Assembly (NCBI GenBank): GCA_020186115.1
Contig: WSYJ01000071.1
Location: forward strand, 1-57,133
DNA length: 57,133 nucleotides
DNA from: Histomonas meleagridis
Taxonomy: Eukaryota; Parabasalia; Tritrichomonadida; Dientamoebidae
Direction: 5' to 3'
The position numbers and the translations under genes were made by a program. The notes beneath the pieces are model-generated. The model saw only the letters and a list, made by a program, of their open reading frames with translations, was not told the origin of the DNA and did no database searches. The first letter of the stretch is position 1, and the number at the start of each line of letters is the position of its first letter. Below are positions 40,505 to 50,176 of the stretch, piece by piece.

Positions 40505-40890
40505 AAGCAAAATTAATGAGATCTTTTTTAGAATTTACATATTTCAAAATATTTTGTTTTTTGCTAAACTAGAGAAGAACTTAAAGCATTTGTTGTAGAG
40601 AAAAGTTTACAAGCAGCAAAAAAACACAGAACAACAAAAACGGTTTTCATCGTTGCATGGCACTTTTTATCGTTTAACGGATTTCATCAGATGATTTCAT
40701 AAAAATTTTTGTCTTTTTATCAAACTTTGTACTGAACTTCTTATGTAAACAAAATTGAAATTTTAACATGTTATTATTTTGTTGAAAATTAAATAAATAA
40801 ATGAACGATTTCAGGGGAAACATACAATTGAATTGCGGTTGGATTAAGCCCCATAATAACGGTTTCTATCGTCTGAAACATTAACCACAT

Positions 40891-41628
40891 ATGCAAGAAA
40901 AATCCATTTTGAAGAGATTTGCAATTCTTGATTGGTTGGTTGTTATTATTTTACTTGTGCTAGGAGTGTTTGCTAAAAGGGCAAGATTTCCATCTGATTT
41001 TATTCCATATTTAAATACAGACATTGACGAACCCACTAAAACAACTACTGTATCAAAGATCGTACTTTACCCTACCATAGTTGTCGGTGGTATCATTGTT
41101 TTGATTTCATTTGGAATATTTAAACGCGAATTATTATCACAAATACTCGCTTCCTATAGCTTTTCAATTGTTTTCACTCTCTTGGTAGTATCTCTTCTTC
41201 AAAGAATGATTGGTAGACCTCGTCCAGATACAAAATCATACTGTGGAGCAACATTCTTGGAATGCTCATTTAACCTAAATGAAAAACAATTAAATGAGCA
41301 ATTCAAGTCATTTCCATCACTTGAGTCTGCTCTTTCTATGGCTTCTGGTATTTTCATATCATTTTTCATTATTGAATCTTGGAAGAAGTTTTCTGTATTT
41401 CAAGCATTGATTTCATTATTGCCTGTCTTTTTAGCTATCTTTTATGGCGCTTGTGAAATATGGGATCGCAATAGTCATATCGATGATGTTGTTACAGGAT
41501 ATTTCATCGGCGGAATAATTTCCATTTTCACCTTCAAATCTCTTCTTAAATCTATCCGTGGCTCTGATGAATATTCGGAAGATCAACAGCATCTATCGGA
41601 TTCAGTATTATTACGCTTTGCTCACTAA
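40891..41628 (+). CDS. PAP2-superfamily membrane protein, catalytic residues altered
   Basis: This 245-aa protein has about six hydrophobic segments and the order of a lipid phosphate phosphatase. Motif 1 is present as 'QRMIGRPRPD' (104-113). Motif 2, normally PSGH, reads PSLE (142-145). Motif 3, normally R..x(5)HxxxD with HHWSDV, reads 'DRNSHIDDVVTG' (192-203), in which the first, catalytic His position aligns with Ser195. So both histidines needed for the phospho-enzyme mechanism appear to be missing, although fold and membrane topology look intact. It may be a catalytically dead relative with a binding or regulatory role, or my motif alignment is off by a few residues. The start follows an AACGGTTTC core by about 35 bp. 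Confidence 0.75.
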   Translation: MQEKSILKRFAILDWLVVIILLVLGVFAKRARFPSDFIPYLNTDIDEPTKTTTVSKIVLYPTIVVGGIIVLISFGIFKRELLSQILASYSFSIVFTLLVVSLLQRMIGRPRPDTKSYCGATFLECSFNLNEKQLNEQFKSFPSLESALSMASGIFISFFIIESWKKFSVFQALISLLPVFLAIFYGACEIWDRNSHIDDVVTGYFIGGIISIFTFKSLLKSIRGSDEYSEDQQHLSDSVLLRFAH

Positions 41629-41897
41629 GCGAAGTAAATTTCAAACTTTCAAATAAACAATTTCATTATAATGTTTTACTTAATATTTAAACGTGGTTTC
41701 AAAATCATTTTTAAAAAAAAAATATAAATGTTTTTAATTATTGAAAATTACATTTGTATGCATCATGGAATGTTAATAAGCTTTTATGAATGCATTTGAA
41801 GCAATGTTAATAAGAACATCTATAAGCGATCTCTTAGAAATTACTAAAAGAAGATAAAGCTATTCCTGAATTTAATTTTCTGAAGTTTACATAAAAT

Positions 41898-42521
41898 ATG
41901 AACCTCGAAATAGACATAGAATCACTTCAATCATACTTAGTTGAAGAAAGAACTATAAACTACATTACAAATGTAATTAGAGATTTTCTTGGGAAGTCAG
42001 ATATTTTTAGTGCAACTTTTGAAATTGAAAGATTAAAATTTGGAACACAACAACCAAAAATAGAATTATTATCAATGAAAGATGTTGACATTGCTCTTCA
42101 ATGGCATCTATCAACACATGAGTTTATAATCCCTTTACTCAAGCAAAATTTTTTCCAAGCACCTTTCCAAGCTTCAATAGGAATAAATTGCAACAGTGAT
42201 TGCTCTTTAATATTTAACACAGTTCTTTCTTTGGATATGTTTTCTCCAGGGTGTGTTAAATTTCCGATTAAAGCAAATATATCACATCTCATTTTTAATG
42301 GGAAAATAACTTTTCAATACCTTGGTGATACGCTTATATTATTTTTTGATGCCAGCCCAGAGATTGCTTTTAATTTGGATTTGATTCTTGGAGCTGATGA
42401 AAAATTATTTGATCAAAATCAAATTCGAGATTTTGTGCTAGAAACACTCAATTCTTGGATTAAGGCAAATGTTGTGTATCCAAATGCTTTGAAATTTCCA
42501 TTTCTTCCAAATGATGAATAA
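41898..42521 (+). CDS. SMP-domain protein, Mdm12-like candidate
   Basis: This 207-aa protein lacks membrane segments and a signal peptide. Its start, 'MNLEIDIESLQSYL...IRDFLGKSDIFSATFEIERLKFGTQQPKIELLSMKDV', resembles the opening of SMP-domain lipid-transfer proteins of the Mdm12 type, where 'F.FG...P.IEL.D' is the best conserved piece. Alternating strands ('IALQWHLS', 'FQASIGINCNSDCSLIFNTVLSL', 'FNGKITFQYLGDTLILFF') fit the tubular SMP fold. Mdm12 is part of the ERMES ER-mitochondria tether; here the organelle would be the hydrogenosome. The assignment rests on pattern memory alone and could be another TULIP-fold protein. Confidence 0.5.
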   Translation: MNLEIDIESLQSYLVEERTINYITNVIRDFLGKSDIFSATFEIERLKFGTQQPKIELLSMKDVDIALQWHLSTHEFIIPLLKQNFFQAPFQASIGINCNSDCSLIFNTVLSLDMFSPGCVKFPIKANISHLIFNGKITFQYLGDTLILFFDASPEIAFNLDLILGADEKLFDQNQIRDFVLETLNSWIKANVVYPNALKFPFLPNDE

Positions 42522-43036
42522 ATATTTTTTGTTTTTTACAATTATTAAATAAAATATAACTTAATTTTTGCAAACAGAAAAAACATTCATAAGAAATAAA
42601 GAATTATATGTTTACCTTTCTTAAATGAAAATAAAAAAATAAAATTAGGTGCTTGCATTTTAACATCTATTTCACAAAGCTTTGAAGGCAAAAGTTTAAC
42701 GCCATGTAAAGCTTAAATGGGAAAAACTTCATTTTTAATTCTTTCATATTTTCATTATAATAATGGGAAAGTCCCCAAAACTCCAAAATCAGTTTTTGAA
42801 CATGAATACGATGATTTTTCATTCATTTGTTGAAATTTTGAATTTTGAATTTTTTATCATTATTTAAAACTAAAACAAAAAATATTATAATATTATAATA
42901 TTATATTGGCTTTTACTAATCAAATAGGAACCAAATTTGTTTTGTACTCATTAACAAAATATGAATTTTATAGATTCAATGAAAATTTTTTTGTAATAAA
43001 ATATAGCTATTAAAAATAATTTAGCTACTAAACAAT
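42522..43036. other. AT-rich intergenic region
   Basis: No gene is supported. It contains short TATTATAATATTATAATATTATA-type direct and inverted repeats near 42885-42905, probably simple AT microsatellite. The two flanking genes converge here. Confidence 0.4.
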
Positions 43037-43699
43037 TTATTGGAAAAATCTGAGCGTTTGTGATTCTTCATATGCTTGTTTTTCATGTGTCAAATCTTCA
43101 AATTGGCGCTTTAGATTATTTAAATGAAGCAGTGCTTGACTTACATCTGGTGGCGCTTCAGATTTAGCAATTTGCAAACGATTTGAAATATCTGTATGTT
43201 CATTTTCAAGCTCTTCAGTATTATTGATGAGCTCTGGTTCCATTATAGAGAACGGAATTAACGATAGAAACTTTCTTTGAATTAATTCCGATCTTGATGC
43301 AAAAAGAGGCGTTGGTGAAGATGAATTGTTATCAATCACGCCAAGAAATTTTGACTGATTACGAGAGGGCAATGAACTAGAGATTGATAGCGCCTCTTCA
43401 TATGAAACTTTGAGTTTCCACCAAGAACCATGCCGCTCTTTATCTGTTACTTTTTGGAAAAGTTTAAACGAAGAACGACGGCCGCAAAGCGCTGAAGAAA
43501 ATAGCGTGAACCGATGGTTTCCTTGCTGAAGTTGATTCCCAATTTGAATAGTTGCATTTTTGACAAGCAAAAAAATATCTTTACAACGACATGATCCATC
43601 ATTATACTCTGATAATGGAGCTAATAGATGTATGGCTTCAATGATAGCATGCTCTATATTATGATAAGATCCAGAAAGTGATGGAAGTTTTTTGCTCAT
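43037..43699 (-). CDS. Putative winged-helix (forkhead-like) protein with C-terminal coiled coil
   Basis: This 220-aa protein starts at an ATG. Residues about 12-100 give a helix-rich block ending in a wing: 'YHNIEHAIIEAIHLL', 'KDIFLLVKNA', 'FTLFSSALCGRRSSFKLFQKVTDKERHGSWWKLKVS'. The last stretch lines up with the forkhead pattern in which the recognition helix is followed by 'FxKVPRxxxxxGKGxYWxL'. The middle is Ser-rich and the C-terminal ~60 residues are a coiled coil. It may be a DNA-binding regulator. Several key forkhead residues (the N-S-I-R-H box) are not conserved, so another winged-helix type is equally possible. Two AACGGTC cores lie just upstream (43753-43785). Confidence 0.4.
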   Translation of the reverse strand: MSKKLPSLSGSYHNIEHAIIEAIHLLAPLSEYNDGSCRCKDIFLLVKNATIQIGNQLQQGNHRFTLFSSALCGRRSSFKLFQKVTDKERHGSWWKLKVSYEEALSISSSLPSRNQSKFLGVIDNNSSSPTPLFASRSELIQRKFLSLIPFSIMEPELINNTEELENEHTDISNRLQIAKSEAPPDVSQALLHLNNLKRQFEDLTHEKQAYEESQTLRFFQ

Positions 43700-43839
43700 T
43701 TTGTTTCATTTATTTTTCATATCACATTTCGAAATGTTAAGTCAAGTTACTTAACGGTCGATATTTGAAAAAACGGTCTCTTGTGATTTATTAATATTTT
43801 CCACATGAAACCAAAGGAACATTGCGATTGGGAAACACT

Positions 43840-43990
43840 TCTATCAAACACTTCTTGAACAAAAAGGAATTGATATCAATACTAATGATATTTATTTGTT
43901 TTATTTAATATTTATTTTAATAATTTTGGATTTCAAATTAATATTTGGAAATTATTTAAATTATTTAAAACAGCACTTATATGGGTTTTA
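43840..43990 (+). pseudogene. Single ankyrin-spacer fragment
   Basis: An isolated piece reads 'LLEQKGIDINTND', then a spacer nearly identical to those of the 13 kb array (about 43886-43969), then 'TALIWV', ending in unrelated sequence. It is orphaned from any gene, so this kind of unit has been scattered by rearrangement or duplication. Confidence 0.65.
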
Positions 43991-45866
43991 TTTAGCAAGA
44001 GAATATTAATTTAAAATAGTTTTCTAATAAAGTATCCCCGAAGTACAATAGTACTTGAATTAGTTTTTAAATATTTCCAAATGATGCAAAACAAAAAGAT
44101 AATAAATAATTTCCATATGAAATTTTATATAAAACTATTCATAGAAAATTTAGTATAATTATAATATTATAATAGTTTATACGACTTATTTTATATTTCT
44201 TCAATTTTCAATCTCTAAATTAAATGATATTGTTTTTTTGATTAATAGAGAATTTACAAAATTTAACAAAATCCAAAATATTATTTAGAAGAATTCAAAA
44301 ATTAAAATAGATATAAAAGCAAAACTAATAATTTATCAAAGTTTGGATTTATTTTTTGCCGAAGGCAAAAAATAAATCCAAGGTGAAAAATAGGTAATTT
44401 TTTTCTCAATCAATTGATATGGATTTACATGTTCAAGCGGTTCGAAGTCAAATTTGAATTGATGGACGAATAAAAATGGCTCAATCAGCTTGTATCGTTC
44501 TCAAAAACGTTCTAGAATAAAGCTCGTCAAAAACGGTGGTATTGACTCATATTTGGAGAAATAGAGAAATCAACATCATTACATAGAATGTTAAATAAGT
44601 CTAAAAATGTAATATCTTCAAAATTTGAAAGCACATGAGATAAAGGAATTGATATATGTATCTCAAGTCAATGATCATTTGCAAATTAAATTTGCATAGA
44701 TATTTATTCAATAAAATTGAACATAATGCTAAAATACAAAAATTTAAAAAAAAAAAATACATCAAATGAATTCAATGATCAAAAATCGTTTTCATCAGAA
44801 AAAAATGTATCGTTTGTCTCAAGATATTTCATGAATATGTTGTACTTACACAGAAACTATTTTATTGAGAATAAATTATTAATCACATTAAATAAGTACA
44901 TCATTAAGGTATTACGAAAATTATCATATCATTCATATTTTCATTAAATTCATAAATTCAAGAAAATCAAGATTTCATATAATTATTTGAAATGAATAAC
45001 AAACCACGCTATTGTGAATAAATTTCAACAATTTCATTTCTTAACAAACCAAGGATCATTTAATTTGGCTGCCATCATCATCACAATGGCAGAAATAAAT
45101 AAGGCATAGAAATTCAAGACACTTTTCGGATATAATGACGTACTTTTTTGAGAAAAAAGTAAAAATTTGATAATATTTAAATAAATGATGGTACCATCAT
45201 TCAAATTCGCTTTTATTGGCACTTATCGTTGCCTCCTATCGTTCAACGTAAACCATGCAAAAGTCGATTTTGTCACTTTTTGGAATGAAAGAATAAATCT
45301 ATTCCGTGCTAATTATGATATTATTTTTAGATTTATATCAACCATAGATGCAACTATGGATATATATTATATATTCATGATATCAAGATCGTAGGATGAT
45401 TGCTATATACGAATTGCAGAAATCGAAAGTCAATATTATACATAAGTATTAACACATTAAAAACGGTTATGCCGATAATAGTAAAAAGGGTAAATAATAA
45501 AAAATAAGAAATGTATTGTAAGATATGGTTATGCATAACCTTTCATCTTATAACGGCCGGTACGAGTAATTGGATGAAAAAACTATTTATAAAATTAATC
45601 ATAGGAAGCAAAGTATTACTGAAAAAGGATAAAACATAAATCTATATTTTATTTACATAATCATAATGGCTTTGATATTTGTTCAGGTTTTTTTTAGATG
45701 TTAATTTTAAAATGTTTTAAATTATTATACTTATCTAAATAAGAATCAATCTTTTACAAAAATAACATAATTATTTTCATTTCCTAAACCTCTTTTTAAC
45801 ACCTCATACAAATTCATTTGAAAAAAAAAGAAAAAAATGAAACACTATCGTAGTGATTGGGGCACC
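43991..45866. other. Long intergenic region with relics and a perfect palindrome
   Basis: Apart from the inverted repeat at 44343-44381 I see no supported gene. Around 44430-44560 a frame with stops reads 'AVRSQI', 'IDGRIKMAQSACIVLKNVLE', a decayed coding fragment I cannot assign. Several short ORFs (for example near 44717-44947 and 45185-45394) start at non-ATG codons or lack features and are not called. Confidence 0.4.
44343..44381. repeat. Perfect 18-bp inverted repeat with 3-nt loop
   Basis: TTGGATTTATTTTTTGCC (44343-44360) and GGCAAAAAATAAATCCAA (44364-44381) are exact reverse complements separated by GAA. The transcript or single strand would form a very stable hairpin. It may be the end-to-end junction of a small palindromic element or a regulatory hairpin; no gene adjoins it. 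Confidence 0.85.
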
Positions 45867-45924
45867 TCAAATTTCAAAGAAAAACGATAAAACCGTAAAG
45901 CACGAATGATCTGTTGTGTGTTGT

Positions 45925-46638
45925 TTACTTGGCTGGGGAAGATTTACGACCAGGTGATGGGTTGCGTCCTGGTGACGAGCTGCGTGCTGGTGATGATTTG
46001 CGTGCTGGAGAAGATGAGCGATGGATTTCTGAGTAGTCAGCAATCTTTTGCTTACGGATTGGCTTTGTAGTAACTTTGCTCTTGTCTTTGGTAAAGATAA
46101 CGTAAAGAATGTAACCAACAACAAAGACGAAGAAAAGGTATAGGAAAACTGTACCAAGACGTTCCTTAATGTTGACAACTTCATAAAATTCAGCTGTTTC
46201 GTTGAAGAGAAGAACTGAATAGTTAAGGCCATCCTCAGATGTGATTTTAGCGTAGATATCAAGATTGAATTTTCCGGATTCCATTTCTTGGTCAAGTTCA
46301 CATAGGTGAAGGAATGTAGTTTGATCTTCATTGGAAAGGCGACCTCCAAGGCCGTATGATGTGAAGTTCCAAACAAAATCATTAGGATCATTAAGTGCAG
46401 TAACGTGTCCGAAAACCTCTTGTAAGCCAAAACCTTCTTCGCTGTTAACAGCAAATGAGCTAATAACACGGAAGAAGCGCTTTATTGGGATTTTGTTATT
46501 TGGATAATCTGGGAGCATGGACTTTCCATAAATAGCCTCTGTTTTAGCGAGAGGAAGGAAAGGGCCATTACGAGGAGAGTACACGCCTTCTCTTTCTTCT
46601 TCAGAAAAAGCAAAAGAGAAAAGTAAGGTCAGTAACAT
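45925..46638 (-). CDS. TRAP-alpha (signal sequence receptor alpha)-like ER membrane protein
   Basis: The ATG at 46638 opens a signal peptide (MLLTLLFSFAFS). A lumenal domain of about 145 residues follows with the strand pattern of TRAP-alpha: 'FFRVISSFAVNSEEGF', 'VWNFTSYGLGG', 'TTFLHLCEL', 'GKFNLDIYAKI' and 'VLLFNETAEFYEVV'. One transmembrane segment lies at about 161-182 ('LGTVFLYLFFVFVVGYILYVIF'), then a basic cytosolic tail whose last 30 residues repeat SSPAR/SSPGR. The topology and lumenal pattern match the alpha subunit of the translocon-associated protein complex, which assists insertion of some proteins at the Sec61 channel. On the coding strand TTGACAAATTTGACAG lies about 20 bp upstream, like the saposin promoter palindrome. 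Confidence 0.78.
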   Translation of the reverse strand: MLLTLLFSFAFSEEEREGVYSPRNGPFLPLAKTEAIYGKSMLPDYPNNKIPIKRFFRVISSFAVNSEEGFGLQEVFGHVTALNDPNDFVWNFTSYGLGGRLSNEDQTTFLHLCELDQEMESGKFNLDIYAKITSEDGLNYSVLLFNETAEFYEVVNIKERLGTVFLYLFFVFVVGYILYVIFTKDKSKVTTKPIRKQKIADYSEIHRSSSPARKSSPARSSSPGRNPSPGRKSSPAK

Positions 46639-47393
46639 TGGCTAAATGAAGGCTGTCAAATTTGTCAAAACTTCATTGACTAACTCTGTTTTAAATTATT
46701 AAAAAGTGTCAATATAATATTAACCAATTACATCATGATTTTTTTTTTATTTTATGTTTATGCAAAAAGTCCAATATTACAATACAGAGCTTTTCATAGA
46801 TTAAAGGAATTTTACCAAATTTTCTATTAAAATTTATCATAATTGATCATCATTTGTTTATTAAGTGTTAAATTTTTACAATAACATGTATTTTATCGAT
46901 GCTAGTTGGTTCGTTACTACTATGTGTTGGCTGAAATTTATTTTTATTCATTCAATGGATTTGTATTCATGATTGAAGATTGGACGATAAATACAATTAA
47001 AAAATTAAATGAAATGCAATCGTTATTGAGTCAATTTATCCTATCGGGCAAACACTTCACATGGCCATCCGCCAGAATTATGCACATTTTAAATTCAATA
47101 TTCCGAATAATAAGAATCTTATTAGTTAGTGTATCATTATGATATTATCATGAAAACTAAAGTCATAGGGAAAAAATGAACAAAAAATTATTTGCAATGG
47201 AGGAATTTTTAACACACACCGCAGTTAAATCACTTGAGATTTTTGTGAAACAAAATGGCTGCTTTTTGTATGGAGAAATTGAAAATTAAAAAGTGAAAAT
47301 TTTTCTTTGCAATATATCCGCCCAGGTAATTAATTAACCACTCAAAATTCAATACGAAACGTTATAAACTCGTTATTTCGCATCACATTCAAA
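46639..47393. other. AT-rich intergenic region
   Basis: No gene is called. A frame near 46970-47142 ('MIEDWTINTIKKLNEMQSLL...') has 57 codons from an ATG but no recognisable features. The inverted-repeat-like TGTCAAATTTGTCAAAAC at 46654-46671 lies close to the TRAP-alpha start. Confidence 0.4.
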
Positions 47394-47906
47394 ATGGCTT
47401 CAACCGAGCAAGTGAACGCTTTCTTGGATAAATTCGACGAAGCAGACACAAAGAAAAAAGGAGCTCTCGATCAATCTCAATTTAAAGTGCTTGTATCTGA
47501 GGTAATGGCAGGAAGGACAGACGATGAAACAGCTGATATGTACTTTAAAGGAATAGATATTGATAATTCCAAGACAGTTTCAAAAGAAGAGTTCAAGGAT
47601 TTTGTTATTGCAGCCTTAACAAATGACCAAGAATACATCTTAAAGATGGCTTTCCGTTCTATCGATACAGATCGATCTAGATCCCTTGACTCTAAAGAAA
47701 TCAAGAAGATATCTAAGTACTTAGGACAAGAAAGAACAGATGAAGAAATAGAAGATCTATTGACGCAAGTAATCGGGAAAAAGTCAGGGAAGATAACATA
47801 CCCACAGCTCGTTAAGATTTTGGTAGGTAAAGAGATAGATCCAAAGTCAAAAGAAGCTGATCCATATGATGGAAAACTCAAATCAAGCTGCTGCAACCTT
47901 CTTTAA
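47394..47906 (+). CDS. EF-hand calcium-binding protein with C-terminal CaaX box
   Basis: This 170-aa protein has four EF-hand positions. Loop 2 (DIDNSKTVSKEE, 55-66) and loop 3 (DTDRSRSLDSKE, 91-102) have the Asp/Asn/Ser and Glu ligands of functional sites. Loops 1 (15-26) and 4 (128-139) lack key ligands. The end is '...SSCCNLL': the last four residues, CNLL, form a CaaX prenylation box, with an extra Cys that could be palmitoylated. So this is likely a membrane-attached calcium sensor, in plan like calmodulin-related or calcineurin B-related proteins, most of which are myristoylated rather than prenylated. Function is inferred from domains; the target is unknown. Confidence 0.88.
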   Translation: MASTEQVNAFLDKFDEADTKKKGALDQSQFKVLVSEVMAGRTDDETADMYFKGIDIDNSKTVSKEEFKDFVIAALTNDQEYILKMAFRSIDTDRSRSLDSKEIKKISKYLGQERTDEEIEDLLTQVIGKKSGKITYPQLVKILVGKEIDPKSKEADPYDGKLKSSCCNLL

Positions 47907-48087
47907 AAGTCGTTTTTATTTATACTTTTGAAAATTTTTGCATTTGCTTATGATGATCTATCAGGAGTTATCAACAAATTTTTTGAAAAAACTTTTCAAG
48001 TTGGACATACGATAGAAATTTCAGAACGACGATGTTTTTTTCTATGAAAAACAATCTTTTTGTTTGTCGATTAAAGACGAAAAATTA

Positions 48088-48160
48088 TGCACCTCAGGGG
48101 ATTCGAACCCAAGACCTTCGCGTGATAAGCACTACTCTCTAACCGCTGAGTTATAGATGC
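48088..48160 (-). tRNA. Degenerate tRNA-Ile (anticodon UAU)
   Basis: The minus strand gives a 73-nt tRNA-like cloverleaf: acceptor GCATCTA, D arm ACTC/GAGT with AGCGGTTAGA, anticodon loop CTTATCA (anticodon UAU), and T loop TTCGAAT. An oligo-T tract (TTTTT) follows the 3' end, as for Pol III. But the acceptor's last pair and the two outer T-stem pairs are mismatched, the anticodon stem has one mismatch, and position 37 is C instead of the normal purine. It may be a pseudogene, or a working gene with relaxed arms. The sequence around the anticodon, GTGCTTAT, is typical of tRNA-Ile(UAU). Confidence 0.7.
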
Positions 48161-48243
48161 GAAAGAAAAATCATATTATGAAATTATACAAAAAATGTTA
48201 TGAGTGAGATAACGGTCTCAAAAATGCGAATAAACGTCTATAA

Positions 48244-49635
48244 ATGAAAAAATATCCACCAGGAGCAATCAGCCCAAGGTCAATAAAACCAACTAACAAA
48301 ACCAAAAATGTTTTACATAAATCATCAGCTGGTACTTCATTTTTAACAACGGAAAATGCTAAATCCAAAGTTCAAGAACTCCAAAAACAAATCGAATTAA
48401 AAGAACAAGAATTAAATCAACTAAGGGAGGCAATGGCAAACAATAATAATTATGATAATTCCGGTCCTCAAGTTGAATTACTTCGGCTTCAAAATGCTTT
48501 TGATCAAGTTTCGAAAATATGTGAATCACGTCTTCAACCTGTAATCAATAAATATCAACAAACTCAAGCTCTTTATGAAAGCAAAAAATATAGAGTTAAG
48601 TTATTACACCAAGCAGCAAAAGAACGTGACCAAGCAATGAATATTCTACAAGATCGAATTGACATCATTACCGGTGAATTAGATTCTTCAGAATGTATCG
48701 AAGTCAAAGATCTCGAATTCAAGGAGCTACTTACAAAATGGCAAAAATCTCACCATGAAATCGAAAAGATTCGATTTGACAATCAATTCAATTCCATTAA
48801 AACCAAAAATTTTTCACGCATTAATGACTTCATTGCCAACCAGCTTAAAGAACTAACAGAGAAAGAAAACCAGTCAAACAAACATCTAAATCTTACCAAA
48901 CAAGAAAATGAATCACGTCTAAATCGGCCACAACAAATAATTGATGATGAGTGGATCATTGCACGCCATACATATGATAAACTACATATTATGCTTGAAG
49001 ATGCAAAACGATCTGTACAATTTCTGAATGAAACAGCCGACCAACTTTCATTATGTAACAAGAGACTTACCGAAGAGATAAATGAAGCAAATGATGATCT
49101 TCTAAAAGTAAAAAAGTTTCTTCCTTTCGCATCGCATAGTGAAATAGCAAGTAAAACCGACGGTTTTTCTATCGGCGACTTAACGGTTTTACAAAGTCAC
49201 AAAGATTATTCAGAAATAATTGTAAATGTTGAAAGAATAAAAACTAATTCATTAAAGTCAGCACTTGAAAATCTTCGGAAGAAAGTTGATGAAATGAAAA
49301 ATACTGCCAAAACATTACAAAAATCAGAAGAAGATTCAAAAATAGAAAAAGAGAATATGGAAAACTCATTAAAAAAGGCTCAACATTTGTGGGGGATATT
49401 AAAATCTAAGCGAATGTTTGCTGATGAGGAAATATCTTTGTTGAAGAATAGGATAAAAGAACAAACAGAAATTTTAGACAAAATTAACGAAAGTACAGAA
49501 AATGCTCATAAAGAATATCAAAAGCAACAGATAATATACAAATTTAATGAGGAAATTCATAATTTGAAACATATGAATTTCGATAAATTTACGACAACAA
49601 TTTCGAACTTAATATCTATACAAAATAAACTGTAA
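48244..49635 (+). CDS. Long coiled-coil protein of unknown function
   Basis: This 463-aa protein starts at an ATG 84 bp after the tRNA. The first ~40 residues are basic and Ser/Thr/Lys-rich without structure. The rest is almost entirely heptad-rich coiled coil ('KVQELQKQIELKEQELNQLREAM', 'LKSALENLRKKVDEMKNTAKTLQ' and others). A break near residues 295-320 contains 'FASHSEIASKTDGFSIGDLTVLQ'. It lacks membrane or catalytic motifs. Coiled-coil proteins of this kind are common in trichomonad cytoskeleton and basal-body structures, but nothing here proves that. An AACGGTCTC core lies about 35 bp upstream. The gene contains another ACGGTTTT at 49158-49166 inside the coding region, so the core alone is not specific. 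Confidence 0.8.
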   Translation: MKKYPPGAISPRSIKPTNKTKNVLHKSSAGTSFLTTENAKSKVQELQKQIELKEQELNQLREAMANNNNYDNSGPQVELLRLQNAFDQVSKICESRLQPVINKYQQTQALYESKKYRVKLLHQAAKERDQAMNILQDRIDIITGELDSSECIEVKDLEFKELLTKWQKSHHEIEKIRFDNQFNSIKTKNFSRINDFIANQLKELTEKENQSNKHLNLTKQENESRLNRPQQIIDDEWIIARHTYDKLHIMLEDAKRSVQFLNETADQLSLCNKRLTEEINEANDDLLKVKKFLPFASHSEIASKTDGFSIGDLTVLQSHKDYSEIIVNVERIKTNSLKSALENLRKKVDEMKNTAKTLQKSEEDSKIEKENMENSLKKAQHLWGILKSKRMFADEEISLLKNRIKEQTEILDKINESTENAHKEYQKQQIIYKFNEEIHNLKHMNFDKFTTTISNLISIQNKL

Positions 49636-49849
49636 TTTGTTTGTTATACATTTTTTTCATTAAATAAATTTATTGCAAATGATTGAATTTGTTTACATTT
49701 CATCTTGTAGCGATTTTATTTTTGATATATATTTATTTGATGATTTACATTCAAAAAAAGGAATCTTTTCATCTTTACAATAGCATTATTATCAAATTTG
49801 AGAAGTTATCATTAAAAATAAAACAAATTCGATGAATTTATGCAACAAT

Positions 49850-50010
49850 ATGCTTAACAATTCCCATTTGACTGTTTATTGAATGTAAATGTTGAACTTC
49901 AATTATCTTTTAAAGATGCTATTATGGGTGCCGTGTTAAATGTATGTAATATTTTCCATTAATTATTTCGAAATATTAACAGTTGAGCTAATTTTGCATA
50001 TATAATTTTC
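49850..50010 (-). pseudogene. Ankyrin-unit relic
   Basis: Minus-strand sequence reads 'TAPIIASLKDN', then after a stop and shift 'EVQHLHSINSQMGIVKHIVA' with a stop. That is the standard TAL...GxxxIVKxI ankyrin layout. It follows AT-rich sequence that could be a spacer. It is a small relic between two genes and cannot be functional. Confidence 0.45.
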
Positions 50011-50176
50011 AAGCGCATAATCATTATATACTTACATTTGGATGTACCTTTATACAGTAGCAAACACCAAAATGAAAGTTTCATCATTTTAATTAAAAAA
50101 GATCAAAAGCGAATGAATACATATTCTCAACATATTTTATAAAATATAAATTAAGATACATTATTCGCAAATTTAT

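Noticed and set aside
44717-44947. 76-codon ORF in the intergenic region
   Set aside because: It begins with TTG, is Lys/Asn-rich low complexity and has no flanking signals.
45034-45222. 62-codon minus-strand ORF with a hydrophobic stretch
   Set aside because: It begins with GTG, and no ATG start leaves a reasonable protein; likely chance.
45867-46469. 200-codon minus-strand ORF overlapping the TRAP-alpha-like gene
   Set aside because: It is the alternative frame of that gene; only the 237-codon frame has a signal peptide, lumenal strands and a membrane anchor.
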